NCBI GenBank assembly: GCA_023381035.1
Contig: JAMCTK010000071.1
Span: 1-31,536, forward strand
Reading direction: 5' to 3'
Length of the DNA stretch: 31,536 bases
From: Patescibacteria group bacterium
GTDB lineage: Bacteria > Patescibacteria > Microgenomatia > Levybacterales > UBA12049
Each line of letters begins with the position of its first letter. Within the stretch, counting starts at the first letter, position 1. Positions 1 through 7,961 of the stretch are shown here, piece after piece. The translations under genes and the position numbers were made by a program. Under the pieces are notes generated by a model. It was given only the letters and a program-made list of their open reading frames with translations. It was not told the origin of the DNA and ran no database searches.

Positions 1-1160
1 GAATAATGATGAATATATCTTTTAATCTCTTCTCCTTCTGCTGATTCAATTAGCTGCTCCATGCGAGGAGAACCAAGTGTTACAACAGACAATGCTTGAG
101 TATTTTCCCGTTGAAAAATTGCCGATCCATGAGTCCTAGGAAGAACTGAAACTCTTGAAGTTATCTCTCTTACCTGATCCAGCTTTCTCCCATCAGGTCT
201 AACACCTTTTTTAACAATACTCTCTCTAATGTTTTTAAAGAGAACATAATCGATTGCTTTTGCAATTGTTTTTTTATCCAAATCAAATTCTGCATCCGCC
301 AGTTTTTGTTCTGTAATGATTTTCTCGATCAGATCTGAAGAATCACCGGATTCTTTTTCCATTCTGTCTTTAAGAAGAGTTACAACGTCTGCTTTGTAAG
401 ATTTTTCTACTATTTTTATTGCTTCAGTTAATTTTGTGTCAGGATTTACTTCTTCTTTTTTGTCGCCAACTTCTTTTGCTAATTTTTCAATGAATTCTAT
501 TACTTTTGTATTTTCAATTTGAGCTTTTTTAATAGCTTCCACCATTACTTCATTGGGAACCTGAAGAGCTCCTGCTTCGAGCATGAGAGTTTTTTCTTTG
601 TTTTGTGTGACAACTAAATCCAACTCCGAGAATTCTCCCTCAACTGCACCGGTATTTATTACAAATTCGGCATTGCCGTTTCCGTTTTCTTTAACATAAC
701 CAACTCTAACCGCAGAAACAGGTCCGTTCCATGGAATTCTAGAAATTGTTAAAGCCGCAGAAACAGCAATAATAGAGAGGACATCTGGATCATTTTCTCC
801 GTCTACGGAGAGAACAGTTGCAATAATTTGAACTTCTTTTTTAAATTCTTTAGGAAACAGAGGCCTGATAGAGCGGTCAATTAATCTGGCTGTAAGAATT
901 GCATCGTCAGACGGTCTACCTTCTCTTTTAACCCATCTGCTTCCTTTAATTCTTCCTCCTGCATAAAGTCTCTCAACATATTCTACGGTAAGTGGAAAAT
1001 AATCAATATCTTCTCTGAGGTTTCCTTCTACAACAGTTACTAAAACCATTGTGTCTCCCATTCTGGCTAAAACAGAAGATGTTGCTTGTGGTGCTAATTC
1101 ACCAGTTTGAAGGGTAATCTTTTTACCTGCTAATTCTAATTCCATTGAGGCAATTTTCAT
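1..1160 (-). CDS. pnp: Polyribonucleotide nucleotidyltransferase (PNPase), 3' end cut off by window
   Basis: 3'-to-5' phosphorolytic exoribonuclease that degrades mRNA in the cytoplasm as a trimer. The frame is open from an ATG at 1160 to the window edge, giving about 386 of the roughly 700 residues usual for the family. What is visible is the first RNase PH-like domain (early motif YFPLTVEYVERLYAGGRIKG, then RPSDDAILTARLIDRSIRPL), the helical linker, and the start of the second RNase PH domain (GVRPDGRKLDQVREI, RTHGSAIFQRENTQ, the last residues reading RYIHHYS). The catalytic part of the second core and the KH/S1 RNA-binding domains lie outside the window. The start is 3 nt after the rpsO stop, the classic rpsO-pnp arrangement, so both are probably transcribed from the rpsO promoter. 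No Shine-Dalgarno site is evident. Identification is firm. Confidence 0.96.
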   Translation of the reverse strand, partial: MKIASMELELAGKKITLQTGELAPQATSSVLARMGDTMVLVTVVEGNLREDIDYFPLTVEYVERLYAGGRIKGSRWVKREGRPSDDAILTARLIDRSIRPLFPKEFKKEVQIIATVLSVDGENDPDVLSIIAVSAALTISRIPWNGPVSAVRVGYVKENGNGNAEFVINTGAVEGEFSELDLVVTQNKEKTLMLEAGALQVPNEVMVEAIKKAQIENTKVIEFIEKLAKEVGDKKEEVNPDTKLTEAIKIVEKSYKADVVTLLKDRMEKESGDSSDLIEKIITEQKLADAEFDLDKKTIAKAIDYVLFKNIRESIVKKGVRPDGRKLDQVREITSRVSVLPRTHGSAIFQRENTQALSVVTLGSPRMEQLIESAEGEEIKRYIHHY

Positions 1161-1163
1161 TTA

Positions 1164-1433
1164 TTAACTTTTTAGTCCGACCTTTTTTTCGATACCAGAG
1201 GCTCGAGTCTTATCTACTTTAGATAAGAAATTAATCAGTCTTCTCCTTTTTGCAATCATCGATAATAATCCACGTCTACTGTGATTATCATGAATATGTG
1301 CTTTTAAGTGATCTGTTAGCTTGGTGATCCTGGTTGTCAAAAGTGCAATTTGCACCTCAGGACTTCCTGTGTCTCCCTGGGCTGTTTGATATTCTTTAAT
1401 TATGTCTTGTTTCTGTGTAGGACTAAGTGGCAT
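1164..1433 (-). CDS. rpsO: 30S ribosomal protein S15
   Basis: Primary 16S rRNA-binding protein of the small subunit platform. At 89 residues it has the standard family length. Recognisable stretches are the N-terminal helix, GDTGSPEVQIALLTTRI, the DNHSRRGLL loop that contacts rRNA, and KRRRLINFL near the end. It precedes pnp by 3 nt and follows a 50-nt AT-rich leader downstream of a strong promoter. In Escherichia coli S15 represses its own translation through a leader structure. This leader is AT-rich with short self-complementary runs, but I cannot see a clear pseudoknot. The start codon follows AGGT, a weak ribosome-binding site. Confidence 0.97.
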   Translation of the reverse strand: MPLSPTQKQDIIKEYQTAQGDTGSPEVQIALLTTRITKLTDHLKAHIHDNHSRRGLLSMIAKRRRLINFLSKVDKTRASGIEKKVGLKS

Positions 1434-1489
1434 ACCTAATTTATTAAATTAAAAGTTTAAAAAGTTAAAAATTTAAATTCAGTTTTACT

Positions 1490-1518
1490 ATTATATCAAT
1501 TCTTTCTTCCTTTATCAA
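1490..1518 (-). promoter_or_regulatory. Sigma70-type promoter of rpsO-pnp
   Basis: On the minus strand the -35 box TTGATA (1513-1518) and the -10 box TATAAT (1490-1495) are exactly 17 nt apart, and TGA directly before the -10 makes it an extended -10. Transcription would start near 1483, leaving a leader of about 50 nt before rpsO. The -35 lies just past the stop codon of the DHH-like gene, so rpsO-pnp forms its own unit. Confidence 0.8.
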
Positions 1519-1521
1519 TAA

Positions 1522-2547
1522 TTAAAAGTTTGTAGAGCCTTTGTAGATTTTTGGGGTTAACCAATCATCAGGAGCACCTTCCGACATAGAAGGAGCATTT
1601 TCTTGTTTACTTTCCTTTTTTGTTTCTTCAGAAACCTCTTGTTTTTGTTTTGCTTTCATTTCATCCAGTTTTTTTTGAAGTCTTACAAAAGGATCTTCTT
1701 TTGTCTCTTGATTGCTTTCCCTTTGAGCTTCTTTTTGCTCAATTACTGGTTGTGTTTGCGGTTTAAGCGGTACTCCAAAATCAAAGGGTGTTTTTACATC
1801 CTGAGGCTGTCTTCTTCCAATTGATCTAACGGCACCTTGCTTTATTAATGCTGCTGTCATCTCGAAAGCAAGAGGTGATGTGTTTTGATTTTGAAAGTTT
1901 TCAGTAGCTGAAGAAATTCCTGATAAAAGATTTTGTGCTATGTCTTTATCTAAAGTAAGTCCAAGATTTTGAATTATATTTGCAATTGCTTCCGAAACAG
2001 ATGATAATTTTTGAGAAACTAAAACAATATCTCCGTATCCCTGATTATCACTGCTGTTATCAATATTTACAACAGTTATGTCTTTCATTTGCGCCGGATC
2101 AAGAATATCTGTTAAGTCAGACAATCTCGGAGAACCAACGACAATAACAACTTTTGGAATTCCTGCTGATCTTGAATATCGAATATCTTTTTGATTAAAA
2201 CTTAAACCCAACTCGCCTTCTTTAACCACAATGTTTAAAAATCCATCTTCCAGGGTATAGGAAACTTTGTCTATTTCTCCTTCTTTATAAGGAAAAGAAA
2301 CAACTAAATCTCCGCTGATACCGGCGAAACGATTTTTAACTTTATTTATTCCAATAAGGCTTGATAGCTCCACTATTGGATCTGTTGGAGAAACTATGGA
2401 AACATTTTTTCCTGAAGCACTCAAGGAAAGAAATAAAGCAAGAGCTGCGCCCATGTCGTCCACAGAGGGATTTTTACCGGTAATAATGCCGATATTGAAT
2501 TCTCTTGTTAAAATATCCTGAAGCTGTCTAAGCATGATTTCATCCAT
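1522..2547 (-). CDS. DHH-phosphoesterase-like protein with lost catalytic motifs
   Basis: 341 residues. The fold signature resembles the DHH/DHHA1 family (NrnA-type oligoribonucleases), often encoded near infB, but the metal-binding motifs are eroded. The usual HxxPDGDALGS near the N-terminus reads GKNPSVDDMGAAL (residues 24-36). The eponymous NIDHHxxN reads NIDNSSDN (161-168), so DHH has become DNS. The late GIxTDTGxF motif reads GISSATENF (210-218). Residues 245-341 form a charged, low-complexity tail rich in K, E and Q. It lies 7 nt downstream of infB and is probably co-transcribed with nusA-infB. I infer a non-catalytic, perhaps nucleotide- or RNA-binding, descendant. Family assignment is by motif position, not by a search. 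Confidence 0.6.
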   Translation of the reverse strand: MDEIMLRQLQDILTREFNIGIITGKNPSVDDMGAALALFLSLSASGKNVSIVSPTDPIVELSSLIGINKVKNRFAGISGDLVVSFPYKEGEIDKVSYTLEDGFLNIVVKEGELGLSFNQKDIRYSRSAGIPKVVIVVGSPRLSDLTDILDPAQMKDITVVNIDNSSDNQGYGDIVLVSQKLSSVSEAIANIIQNLGLTLDKDIAQNLLSGISSATENFQNQNTSPLAFEMTAALIKQGAVRSIGRRQPQDVKTPFDFGVPLKPQTQPVIEQKEAQRESNQETKEDPFVRLQKKLDEMKAKQKQEVSEETKKESKQENAPSMSEGAPDDWLTPKIYKGSTNF

Positions 2548-2554
2548 AGCTAAT

Positions 2555-4012
2555 TTAGCTATGGCATATTAGCATATCTCCTATAGTAAAGTCAAGAATT
2601 GGGGAAACTATAACACCGCACTCTTGTCCTTTCTCGACTTTTGAAGTTTGATCTTTACCTTGTCTAACAGAAACAATATTGCTTTCCCCAATAATCTCTT
2701 CTCCTCTTGAAACACGCACCTTATCTCCTTTTGCAACCCTTCCTTCTAATACACTTAAACCAAGGACTTCGGTTTTTTCAAAGGGAAAACGAGCCATTAT
2801 TTTTGCTTTACCGAAAACCTGCTCTTGCATTGCTAATCTTTTACCCTCTAGTAAATCATTTATCTCGTCTAACATTTCGTAAATTAAAGTGTAGTTTCTA
2901 AGTAAAACTTTTTCGTTTAGTGCAAGTTTTGCGATGTCCGGCTTTATCTTAACATTAAAGCCTAAGACTACTGCCCCTATCGATTTTGCGAATAAAACGT
3001 CTGATGTTTCAATATCTCCTGTTTTTTGCATTGCAATTTTTAATCCTTCAGGAAGGGCTTCTAAAATAGCCTCAAGTGATCCTTGTGAATCAGTGCATAA
3101 GATAAACGATGGAAAACCATCATCCTCCTCCGCACGTCCGAACTTTTGTCCAACTTTTTCCTCTTTAACTGGCTCTTTATAATCTTCTCCTTTATGAGTT
3201 ACTATTCCGCCTACGCTTGGAACAGCTTCAAATCCTAAAACCTCAACTGCTTCGCCAACTGCTGCTTCTTTTAATTGTTCACCTTTATCATTAATAAGGT
3301 TTCTAACCTTTGCTTTTATGCCATCTGAGTCAAGTTCTTCTCTCACTTTAACTGTACCGTTTTTTATAACAATCGTTGCACGTGGCCCTGCTTTGGGATC
3401 AAGTCTGGATTCAATTACCACGGCAGCAAAAGGTGATTTAATAGATGCTTTACTGTGTTCTTTCACGTCATAGACAAGAAGAATTAGATCTAAGAGTTCT
3501 TTAATATTAAGGTTTGTTTTTGCAGAAATTTCAATTACAGGAGTATCTCCGCCAAAACCTTCCAAAGTTAACCCTTCTTTTAAAAGCTGTTGTTTTACTT
3601 TTTCCGGATTCTTGTCGGGCAAATCTGCTTTAGTAAGAACAACTATAAAAGGGAGTTTTGATGCTTTAATAAGATTTATGCTTTCTCTTGTTTGAGGCAT
3701 CACGCCATCACTTGAAGAAACAATTAAAAGAACTATGTCTGCAGCCTGAACTCCTCGTCCACGCATTTTAGAAAAAGCTTCGTGTCCAGGGGTATCAATA
3801 AATGTAATCTTTCTTTTCTTGCCTTCGTGATCAACGAAAATTGAGGATGCTCCGATTTTTTGAGTAATCCCTCCGTGCTCCCTCTCAGCAACATTAGTTC
3901 TGCGAATTGCATCTAAAAGAGTTGTTTTACCGTGATCAACGTGACCTAAAACAGCTACGACAGGAGGAAATACTTCTGAATGGGTATTCTGTGTTTCATT
4001 TTTCTTATCCAT
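2555..4012 (-). CDS. infB: Translation initiation factor IF-2, short form without N-terminal region
   Basis: GTPase that places initiator fMet-tRNA on the ribosome and promotes subunit joining. At 485 residues it is far shorter than the 700-900 usual for bacteria: the N-terminal and linker domains are missing and the protein starts about 20 residues before the G domain. G1 is GHVDHGKT (23-30), switch I GGITQKIG (47-54), G3 DTPGH (73-77), G4 TKAD (127-130, where most IF-2 proteins have NKxD) and G5 SAK. Domains II, III (C1) and the C-terminal fMet-binding C2 domain follow, with GQECGVIV near the end. It lies 30 nt downstream of nusA, the conserved nusA-infB order, without rimP between or rbfA after. 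No Shine-Dalgarno site is visible. Confidence 0.95.
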   Translation of the reverse strand: MDKKNETQNTHSEVFPPVVAVLGHVDHGKTTLLDAIRRTNVAEREHGGITQKIGASSIFVDHEGKKRKITFIDTPGHEAFSKMRGRGVQAADIVLLIVSSSDGVMPQTRESINLIKASKLPFIVVLTKADLPDKNPEKVKQQLLKEGLTLEGFGGDTPVIEISAKTNLNIKELLDLILLVYDVKEHSKASIKSPFAAVVIESRLDPKAGPRATIVIKNGTVKVREELDSDGIKAKVRNLINDKGEQLKEAAVGEAVEVLGFEAVPSVGGIVTHKGEDYKEPVKEEKVGQKFGRAEEDDGFPSFILCTDSQGSLEAILEALPEGLKIAMQKTGDIETSDVLFAKSIGAVVLGFNVKIKPDIAKLALNEKVLLRNYTLIYEMLDEINDLLEGKRLAMQEQVFGKAKIMARFPFEKTEVLGLSVLEGRVAKGDKVRVSRGEEIIGESNIVSVRQGKDQTSKVEKGQECGVIVSPILDFTIGDMLICHS

Positions 4013-4042
4013 ATTGATTTAAAATTAAGAGAGCAAAACATA

Positions 4043-5101
4043 TTAGCTTTGGGATTTTTCCTCAACCTCTTTTTTAGGCTTTGCCTCCGGTTTGATATCT
4101 AATTGCTCTTTTGCGTTTTCCTCTAAAATTTCCTCAGAAGCCTCAGTTGGAGAAAGTTTTCCCTCTATTTCAATCCTATATCCGGTAAGCTTTGAGGCGA
4201 GTCTAACATTCTGCCCCTCTTTACCGATTGCTAAGGAGAGCTCTTCAGCGGGAACGGAGACTCTTGCCAGTTTTTCTTTTTCGTTGATCTCGACTTTTAG
4301 ATTTTTTGCAGGAGAAAGTGCCTGAGTGATGTAATTTTTGGGGTTATCCTGCCATTGAATAATATCAATTTTTTCCATACCATTAAATTCTTGAATTATT
4401 GCCTGGACTCTTACACCTTTTTGCCCAACACAACTTCCAACAGGATCAATTCCTGACTGACTGGAATAAACTGCTACTTTACTTCTAGCTCCAGCCTCTC
4501 TGACGATTTCTTTAATTTCTACAGATCCCTGGGCAACTTCCGGAACTTCACGCTTAAAAAGACCTTCTAAAAGCCCTTTACTTGATCTGGAAACAATGAC
4601 CTCTTCTCCTTTGGGACCTTCTTTTATTTCTGCTAAATAAACTGTAATTCTTTGATTTAAATGATATTTTTCATTCTGAATTTGCTCTTGAGGTGGCATA
4701 ATTCCTTCTGCTTTTCCAATATCTACAATTATATTTGGACCCGCAAACCTCAAAACCATTCCATTAACGATAGTTCCTATTCTTAGCTTATAATCCGTAA
4801 TTATTGCCTCTTTCTCTTTCTCTCTGATTTTTTGTAGTATTACTTGTTTCGCAGTTTGAGCGGCGATTCTTCCAAAACCGGGAGGGGTTACATCTTCCTT
4901 ATTTAAAAAAACCCTAGCTTCTCCCGTATTACTATCTAGAGTAACTGAATATTCATCTGTCTCTACTCCAGGGTGATCTTTTCTGTAAGCTGCCAAAATG
5001 GCATTCTTAACGGTATCGAGAACAATTGTGGGGTCGATTCCCCTTTCGGTTGATACTTGATTTAGTGCTAATGAAAATTCGCTTCTTTGTATTGCTGGCA
5101 T
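4043..5101 (-). CDS. nusA: Transcription termination/antitermination factor NusA
   Basis: RNA polymerase-associated factor that controls pausing, intrinsic termination and antitermination. 352 residues in the core order: N-terminal RNAP-binding domain (1-110), S1 domain (roughly 108-170, beginning IGTIVNGMVLRFAGPNI), KH1 (about 200-260, with GSCVGQKGVRVQAI) and KH2 (270-320, with AIGKEGQNVRLASKLTGYRI). A Glu/Lys-rich tail replaces the C-terminal acidic repeats of the E. coli protein. The start is set by AAAGGA 6 nt upstream of the ATG. nusA leads the nusA-infB-DHH unit. Its own leader carries a complete intrinsic terminator between promoter and start codon, which suggests autogenous control by termination. 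Confidence 0.95.
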   Translation of the reverse strand: MPAIQRSEFSLALNQVSTERGIDPTIVLDTVKNAILAAYRKDHPGVETDEYSVTLDSNTGEARVFLNKEDVTPPGFGRIAAQTAKQVILQKIREKEKEAIITDYKLRIGTIVNGMVLRFAGPNIIVDIGKAEGIMPPQEQIQNEKYHLNQRITVYLAEIKEGPKGEEVIVSRSSKGLLEGLFKREVPEVAQGSVEIKEIVREAGARSKVAVYSSQSGIDPVGSCVGQKGVRVQAIIQEFNGMEKIDIIQWQDNPKNYITQALSPAKNLKVEINEKEKLARVSVPAEELSLAIGKEGQNVRLASKLTGYRIEIEGKLSPTEASEEILEENAKEQLDIKPEAKPKKEVEEKSQS

Positions 5102-5113
5102 ATTTAATCCTTT

Positions 5114-5139
5114 AAAAAAGGTGGGTTACTCTTCCCACC
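5114..5139 (-). terminator. Intrinsic terminator in nusA leader (candidate attenuator)
   Basis: Read on the minus strand: stem GGTGGG (5134-5139), loop AAGAGTAA (5126-5133), stem CCCACC (5120-5125), then six T (5114-5119). The U-tract ends 12 nt before the nusA ATG, too close for another promoter to fit between. It can end transcripts of the upstream surface gene, but every transcript from the promoter at 5155-5183 must also pass through it before reaching nusA. Confidence 0.85.
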
Positions 5140-5154
5140 GTTTTACGTAGAGTC

Positions 5155-5183
5155 ATTTTAACAAAAAATGTGAGGTCAGTCAA
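5155..5183 (-). promoter_or_regulatory. Sigma70-type promoter of nusA
   Basis: Minus-strand -35 TTGACT (5178-5183) and -10 TAAAAT (5155-5160) are separated by exactly 17 nt, with one mismatch to consensus in each box. Predicted start near 5148, giving a leader of about 47 nt that contains the terminator hairpin. The promoter begins just after the stop codon of the large surface-protein gene. Confidence 0.8.
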
Positions 5184-5188
5184 GAATT

Positions 5189-7363
5189 CTAGAGAAGTAT
5201 GGTGCTCAGAAGGTGAATCCTGGACTTTATGGAAATATTTTTGGCAAACACATGTGCCATCAGATCTCTCTTTCTAATGATGTTGATTCCGAAATTGGTA
5301 CTTAAGATAACAAAGAGCAAACCAAGTAGTAAGCTTTGATCCTGCTTGCTAATGTTATCTCTTGCTTTAACTCCTAAGACCTCTTTCTTCTTCTCAGCCT
5401 TCTGTTGATTATTATAAGTAGATGCTCCGCTTAAGATTTCAGTGCTATAAACTTTGAAATATGAATCAGCGCTTGCCGATAGTAATGTGTTTTCTTCTCC
5501 TGTTACACCCGTTACCTGTGCTTGTCCAATGTATTCACCACCCGGAGTTCGCTTGGAAAGAACCATTCCCGTACTGATTTTAACTGTTTTACCTGCCTCT
5601 ATTTCGGGAAGATCAATGTTAATTGTTCCAACATTTTTTTCATTTCTCAATAGCATTAATTGAAGCACTCCATCGTAAACTTTACCCTTGCCTGGATTTT
5701 TTACTTTTATGAAAAACGTTACTGTATCTCCCGGTAAAACATATTCTCCGACATTATTGGTGATTGATACTTCTAGTAACCCACCATTTTCTCTTTTGGA
5801 GCTGGTTTCTTCATTTTGCTTACTCTCAACTGCAGGTAATACTTCTGCAATAGAATCATCCTTGGGTTTTGTTGAATCTTTTGGCATAAAGCTTTTTTTA
5901 TCTCCGATACTTCCTATCCATTCTCCAAAAATGTTTATAAAGGTAAAGTATGCGTTGGAATTAATTATATTGCTGTTTATTAAGTTAAATAGAGAGACTT
6001 GAGAAATAGCGTTTCCTGTTTTTATGGATCCATTGTTTGCAACCATACTGTTTCCACCTGTATTTGCACTACTTATAATATTGTTTAGAATTTCTGCATA
6101 GTTAGTGATATTAACTGTACCGTTTCCGCAAGCAACGCATCCGGTGTTTGGCGAAAGACTATTAATCTCAATTCCATTTGAGGTTACTTGTGCCAGAAGA
6201 TCTCCCCAGCCCAAGAAAGTTCCTTGCCAATTTCCAAAATTAGTTATTTTTAAATTAGTGATATTTACCCCGATATAATTAGCGTTAACAAGGTTTAAGA
6301 CATTAGACACAGCTAGAGCCTCTCCCGTATCAATTGCTGTGAGCCCGGTTCCTTCAATCTTATTTTGTCCAGTTATGGCAGTTGAAGTGACATTGTTTTC
6401 GACGTTTGCTGTATTTCCTATAGCTACTTCTTGATAGCTACAATTAGAGCATGTAGGTTGACTAACTACTTGATCAGGTAAAACTATGTTTCCGGAAAGT
6501 TTTCCAAAAACATTGATTGTTATTAAGTGAAGCTCAGAATTAATTACGGTTAGATTTAATTTATTTAAAAGAGAAACTGCTGAATATGCATTTCCTGTAT
6601 TAATATAAGCGTTCTCTGCTCCTGAAATAGAGTTATTACCGGTATCGGCAAAAGAAACAATGTCATTGGCAAGATAAGCGTAACTCTCATTATTTATGAT
6701 TGTAACGTTTATAACTGGATCTGTTCTTTTGTCATTATTAATTATTGAGTTAACCACATTTGCCGGGGTTGATAAATCTATGTTTCCGCTTTGATCGGCA
6801 AAAATGTTTATGGTTTGATAAACAATTTTGCTATTAACAGATGTTGAGTTAATGTTGTTCTCTCCAGTTGAAACAGAAATGCTGTCTCCTGCACTGATGG
6901 TTGCAGTTGATGTTTGCTCAGTTGACAAAGGCGCAGTATTACTGGAGCTATTATTAGTTTCGCTAGTAGGTGGAGTTGAATTTATCTCATTTTCTCCGGT
7001 GATAGCTGTTGTATCCTGGTTATTGGTAACGCTTGCCGAATTATCTATTGAAGGCGTTGGCGTAGGTGTAGGAGTAGATTGAATTTCTGATAAAACTGTT
7101 GTTTGATCAGATGTTAAAGTAGATGCGTCAGGTGTTGGAGTCGGCACGTCAGGTGTTGGAGTAGGTGTAACAGATTGCTCTGTGGATAATGATTGTGTGA
7201 GATCAGGAGTTGGTGTCGGAGTATCTGTTGGAGCAGGAGTCGAACTGATACTTTCAACTGGAATATCAGTCGGCTCAGCTACTTGGGCATATGCCATAAC
7301 AGGAACAAAAATCCTAGTAGATATGAGCAGAATTATTATTAATTTAGTTATTTTTTTATACAT
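5189..7363 (-). CDS. Large exported surface protein with Thr/Pro stalk, TG...N repeats and C-terminal membrane anchor
   Basis: 724 residues. Signal peptide at 1-26 ending in MAYAQ, then a Pro/Thr-rich stalk (about 30-105, PTPTPD-type runs), then a long Asn/Thr/Gly-rich region (about 110-500) of repeated units. Each unit runs roughly N-x-A-x-V-x-N-x-x-x-S-x-A-x-TG-x-N-x-I, then I-x-TG-x-A and x-N-x-x-N-x-x-I. This pattern suggests a beta-solenoid and recurs in the two smaller surface proteins nearby. Two Cys pairs (CSNC and CVAC) lie inside. Residues 540-640 look like an Ig-like or CARDB/DUF11-type fold. EVLGV then precedes a transmembrane helix (about 675-695) and a basic tail. The function is probably cell-surface adhesion or envelope structure; no enzyme motif is seen. 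It follows the small repeat protein by 60 nt with a strong hairpin between. Confidence 0.75.
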   Translation of the reverse strand: MYKKITKLIIILLISTRIFVPVMAYAQVAEPTDIPVESISSTPAPTDTPTPTPDLTQSLSTEQSVTPTPTPDVPTPTPDASTLTSDQTTVLSEIQSTPTPTPTPSIDNSASVTNNQDTTAITGENEINSTPPTSETNNSSSNTAPLSTEQTSTATISAGDSISVSTGENNINSTSVNSKIVYQTINIFADQSGNIDLSTPANVVNSIINNDKRTDPVINVTIINNESYAYLANDIVSFADTGNNSISGAENAYINTGNAYSAVSLLNKLNLTVINSELHLITINVFGKLSGNIVLPDQVVSQPTCSNCSYQEVAIGNTANVENNVTSTAITGQNKIEGTGLTAIDTGEALAVSNVLNLVNANYIGVNITNLKITNFGNWQGTFLGWGDLLAQVTSNGIEINSLSPNTGCVACGNGTVNITNYAEILNNIISSANTGGNSMVANNGSIKTGNAISQVSLFNLINSNIINSNAYFTFINIFGEWIGSIGDKKSFMPKDSTKPKDDSIAEVLPAVESKQNEETSSKRENGGLLEVSITNNVGEYVLPGDTVTFFIKVKNPGKGKVYDGVLQLMLLRNEKNVGTINIDLPEIEAGKTVKISTGMVLSKRTPGGEYIGQAQVTGVTGEENTLLSASADSYFKVYSTEILSGASTYNNQQKAEKKKEVLGVKARDNISKQDQSLLLGLLFVILSTNFGINIIRKRDLMAHVFAKNISIKSRIHLLSTILL

Positions 7364-7370
7364 AATTTTG

Positions 7371-7409
7371 TATCTCCCGGGAAGGGGTTTTGAGCCCCTT
7401 CCCGAGATA
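7371..7409 (-). promoter_or_regulatory. Strong hairpin in the 5' leader of the large surface-protein gene, overlapping its ribosome-binding site
   Basis: The arms are 7371-7387 and 7395-7409 around a 7-nt loop: 9 bp (GGGAAGGGG with CCCCTTCCC), a 2-nt GG bulge, then 6 bp (TATCTC with GAGATA). The only Shine-Dalgarno-like sequence, GGGAGA, is made of the bulge plus the 3' basal stem, and the ATG comes 7 nt later. No U-tract follows on the minus strand, so it is not an ordinary terminator. It would hide the ribosome-binding site or protect the upstream gene's mRNA end. Confidence 0.7.
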
Positions 7410-7423
7410 ATTAAAAGAGAAGA

Positions 7424-7912
7424 TTAGTTTGAACCTCCTCCGACTACTGTAGTGTTAACTACATTGTCAACTAAAGAATCTGCATAGGCTCCGCCTGTTC
7501 TGATTCTTCCACCTTCAACTTCGTGTCCCCCGATCTTATTTAGACCAGTGTTCGAAATTGCTACAGATGTGTTTCTGACATCTGCATTGTTTTCAACTCT
7601 TACAGAAGACTCATCTTCGCATCCACATAAATCAACTTTTGTTTTATTAACGTTGTTATATACTGTTGCGTATGAGGTTGCTGCTCCTGTTCTTATTCTT
7701 GCACCGTCTTCCTCAACTTCGTGTCCCCCGATCTTATTTAGACCAGTGTTCGAAATTGCTACGGATGTGTTTCTGACATCTGCTCTGTTTTCAACTCTAA
7801 CAGAACTACCATCATCATGTCCGTGATGTTCGTCACCACGAGCAAAAACTGGAACTACTGTTGCGAGGAGTAAAGCTGAGCTTGCTCCTGCAATTGCTAA
7901 TTTTTTAAACAT
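7424..7912 (-). CDS. Small secreted protein with two near-identical TG-repeat units
   Basis: 162 residues. The start is fixed by AAAGGAGGTG (7921-7930), the best Shine-Dalgarno site in the window; an upstream in-frame ATG at 7933 overlaps that site and is unlikely. The signal peptide is MFKKLAIAG to PVFA (about 1-24). Two units of 66 residues follow, each with RVEN-x-ADVRNTSVAISNTG, LNKIGGHEVE, RIRTG, a run of small residues, then NVVNTT or a close variant. A CGCEDE segment sits between the units. The same TG...N pattern builds the 724-residue neighbour and appears once in the sortase substrate-like protein. No membrane anchor is present, so it may be released or bound non-covalently. Expression is probably high when on, given the strong ribosome-binding site, but its upstream region holds two terminators. 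Confidence 0.75.
   Translation of the reverse strand: MFKKLAIAGASSALLLATVVPVFARGDEHHGHDDGSSVRVENRADVRNTSVAISNTGLNKIGGHEVEEDGARIRTGAATSYATVYNNVNKTKVDLCGCEDESSVRVENNADVRNTSVAISNTGLNKIGGHEVEGGRIRTGGAYADSLVDNVVNTTVVGGGSN
7516..7805 (-). repeat. Internal direct DNA repeat (7516-7607 and 7714-7805)
   Basis: Two 92-bp copies lie 198 bp apart (66 codons) and differ at only four positions by my alignment. They encode the conserved part of the two protein repeats. The low divergence at the DNA level points to a recent duplication or ongoing gene conversion, so copy number may vary between strains. Confidence 0.85.
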
Positions 7913-7961
7913 TTTATTTTCACCTCCTTTCATAATTCTTTTCCCCTTTCAGGGATTTAAA

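Noticed and set aside
6828..7427. Plus-strand open frames with Val/Gly-rich products opposite the Pro/Thr stalk of the large surface gene
   Set aside because: They mirror the low-complexity PTPTP codons of the real minus-strand gene and lack start signals.
7516..7805. CRISPR-like array
   Set aside because: Only two units, both coding and in frame with a secreted protein; no regular short spacers.
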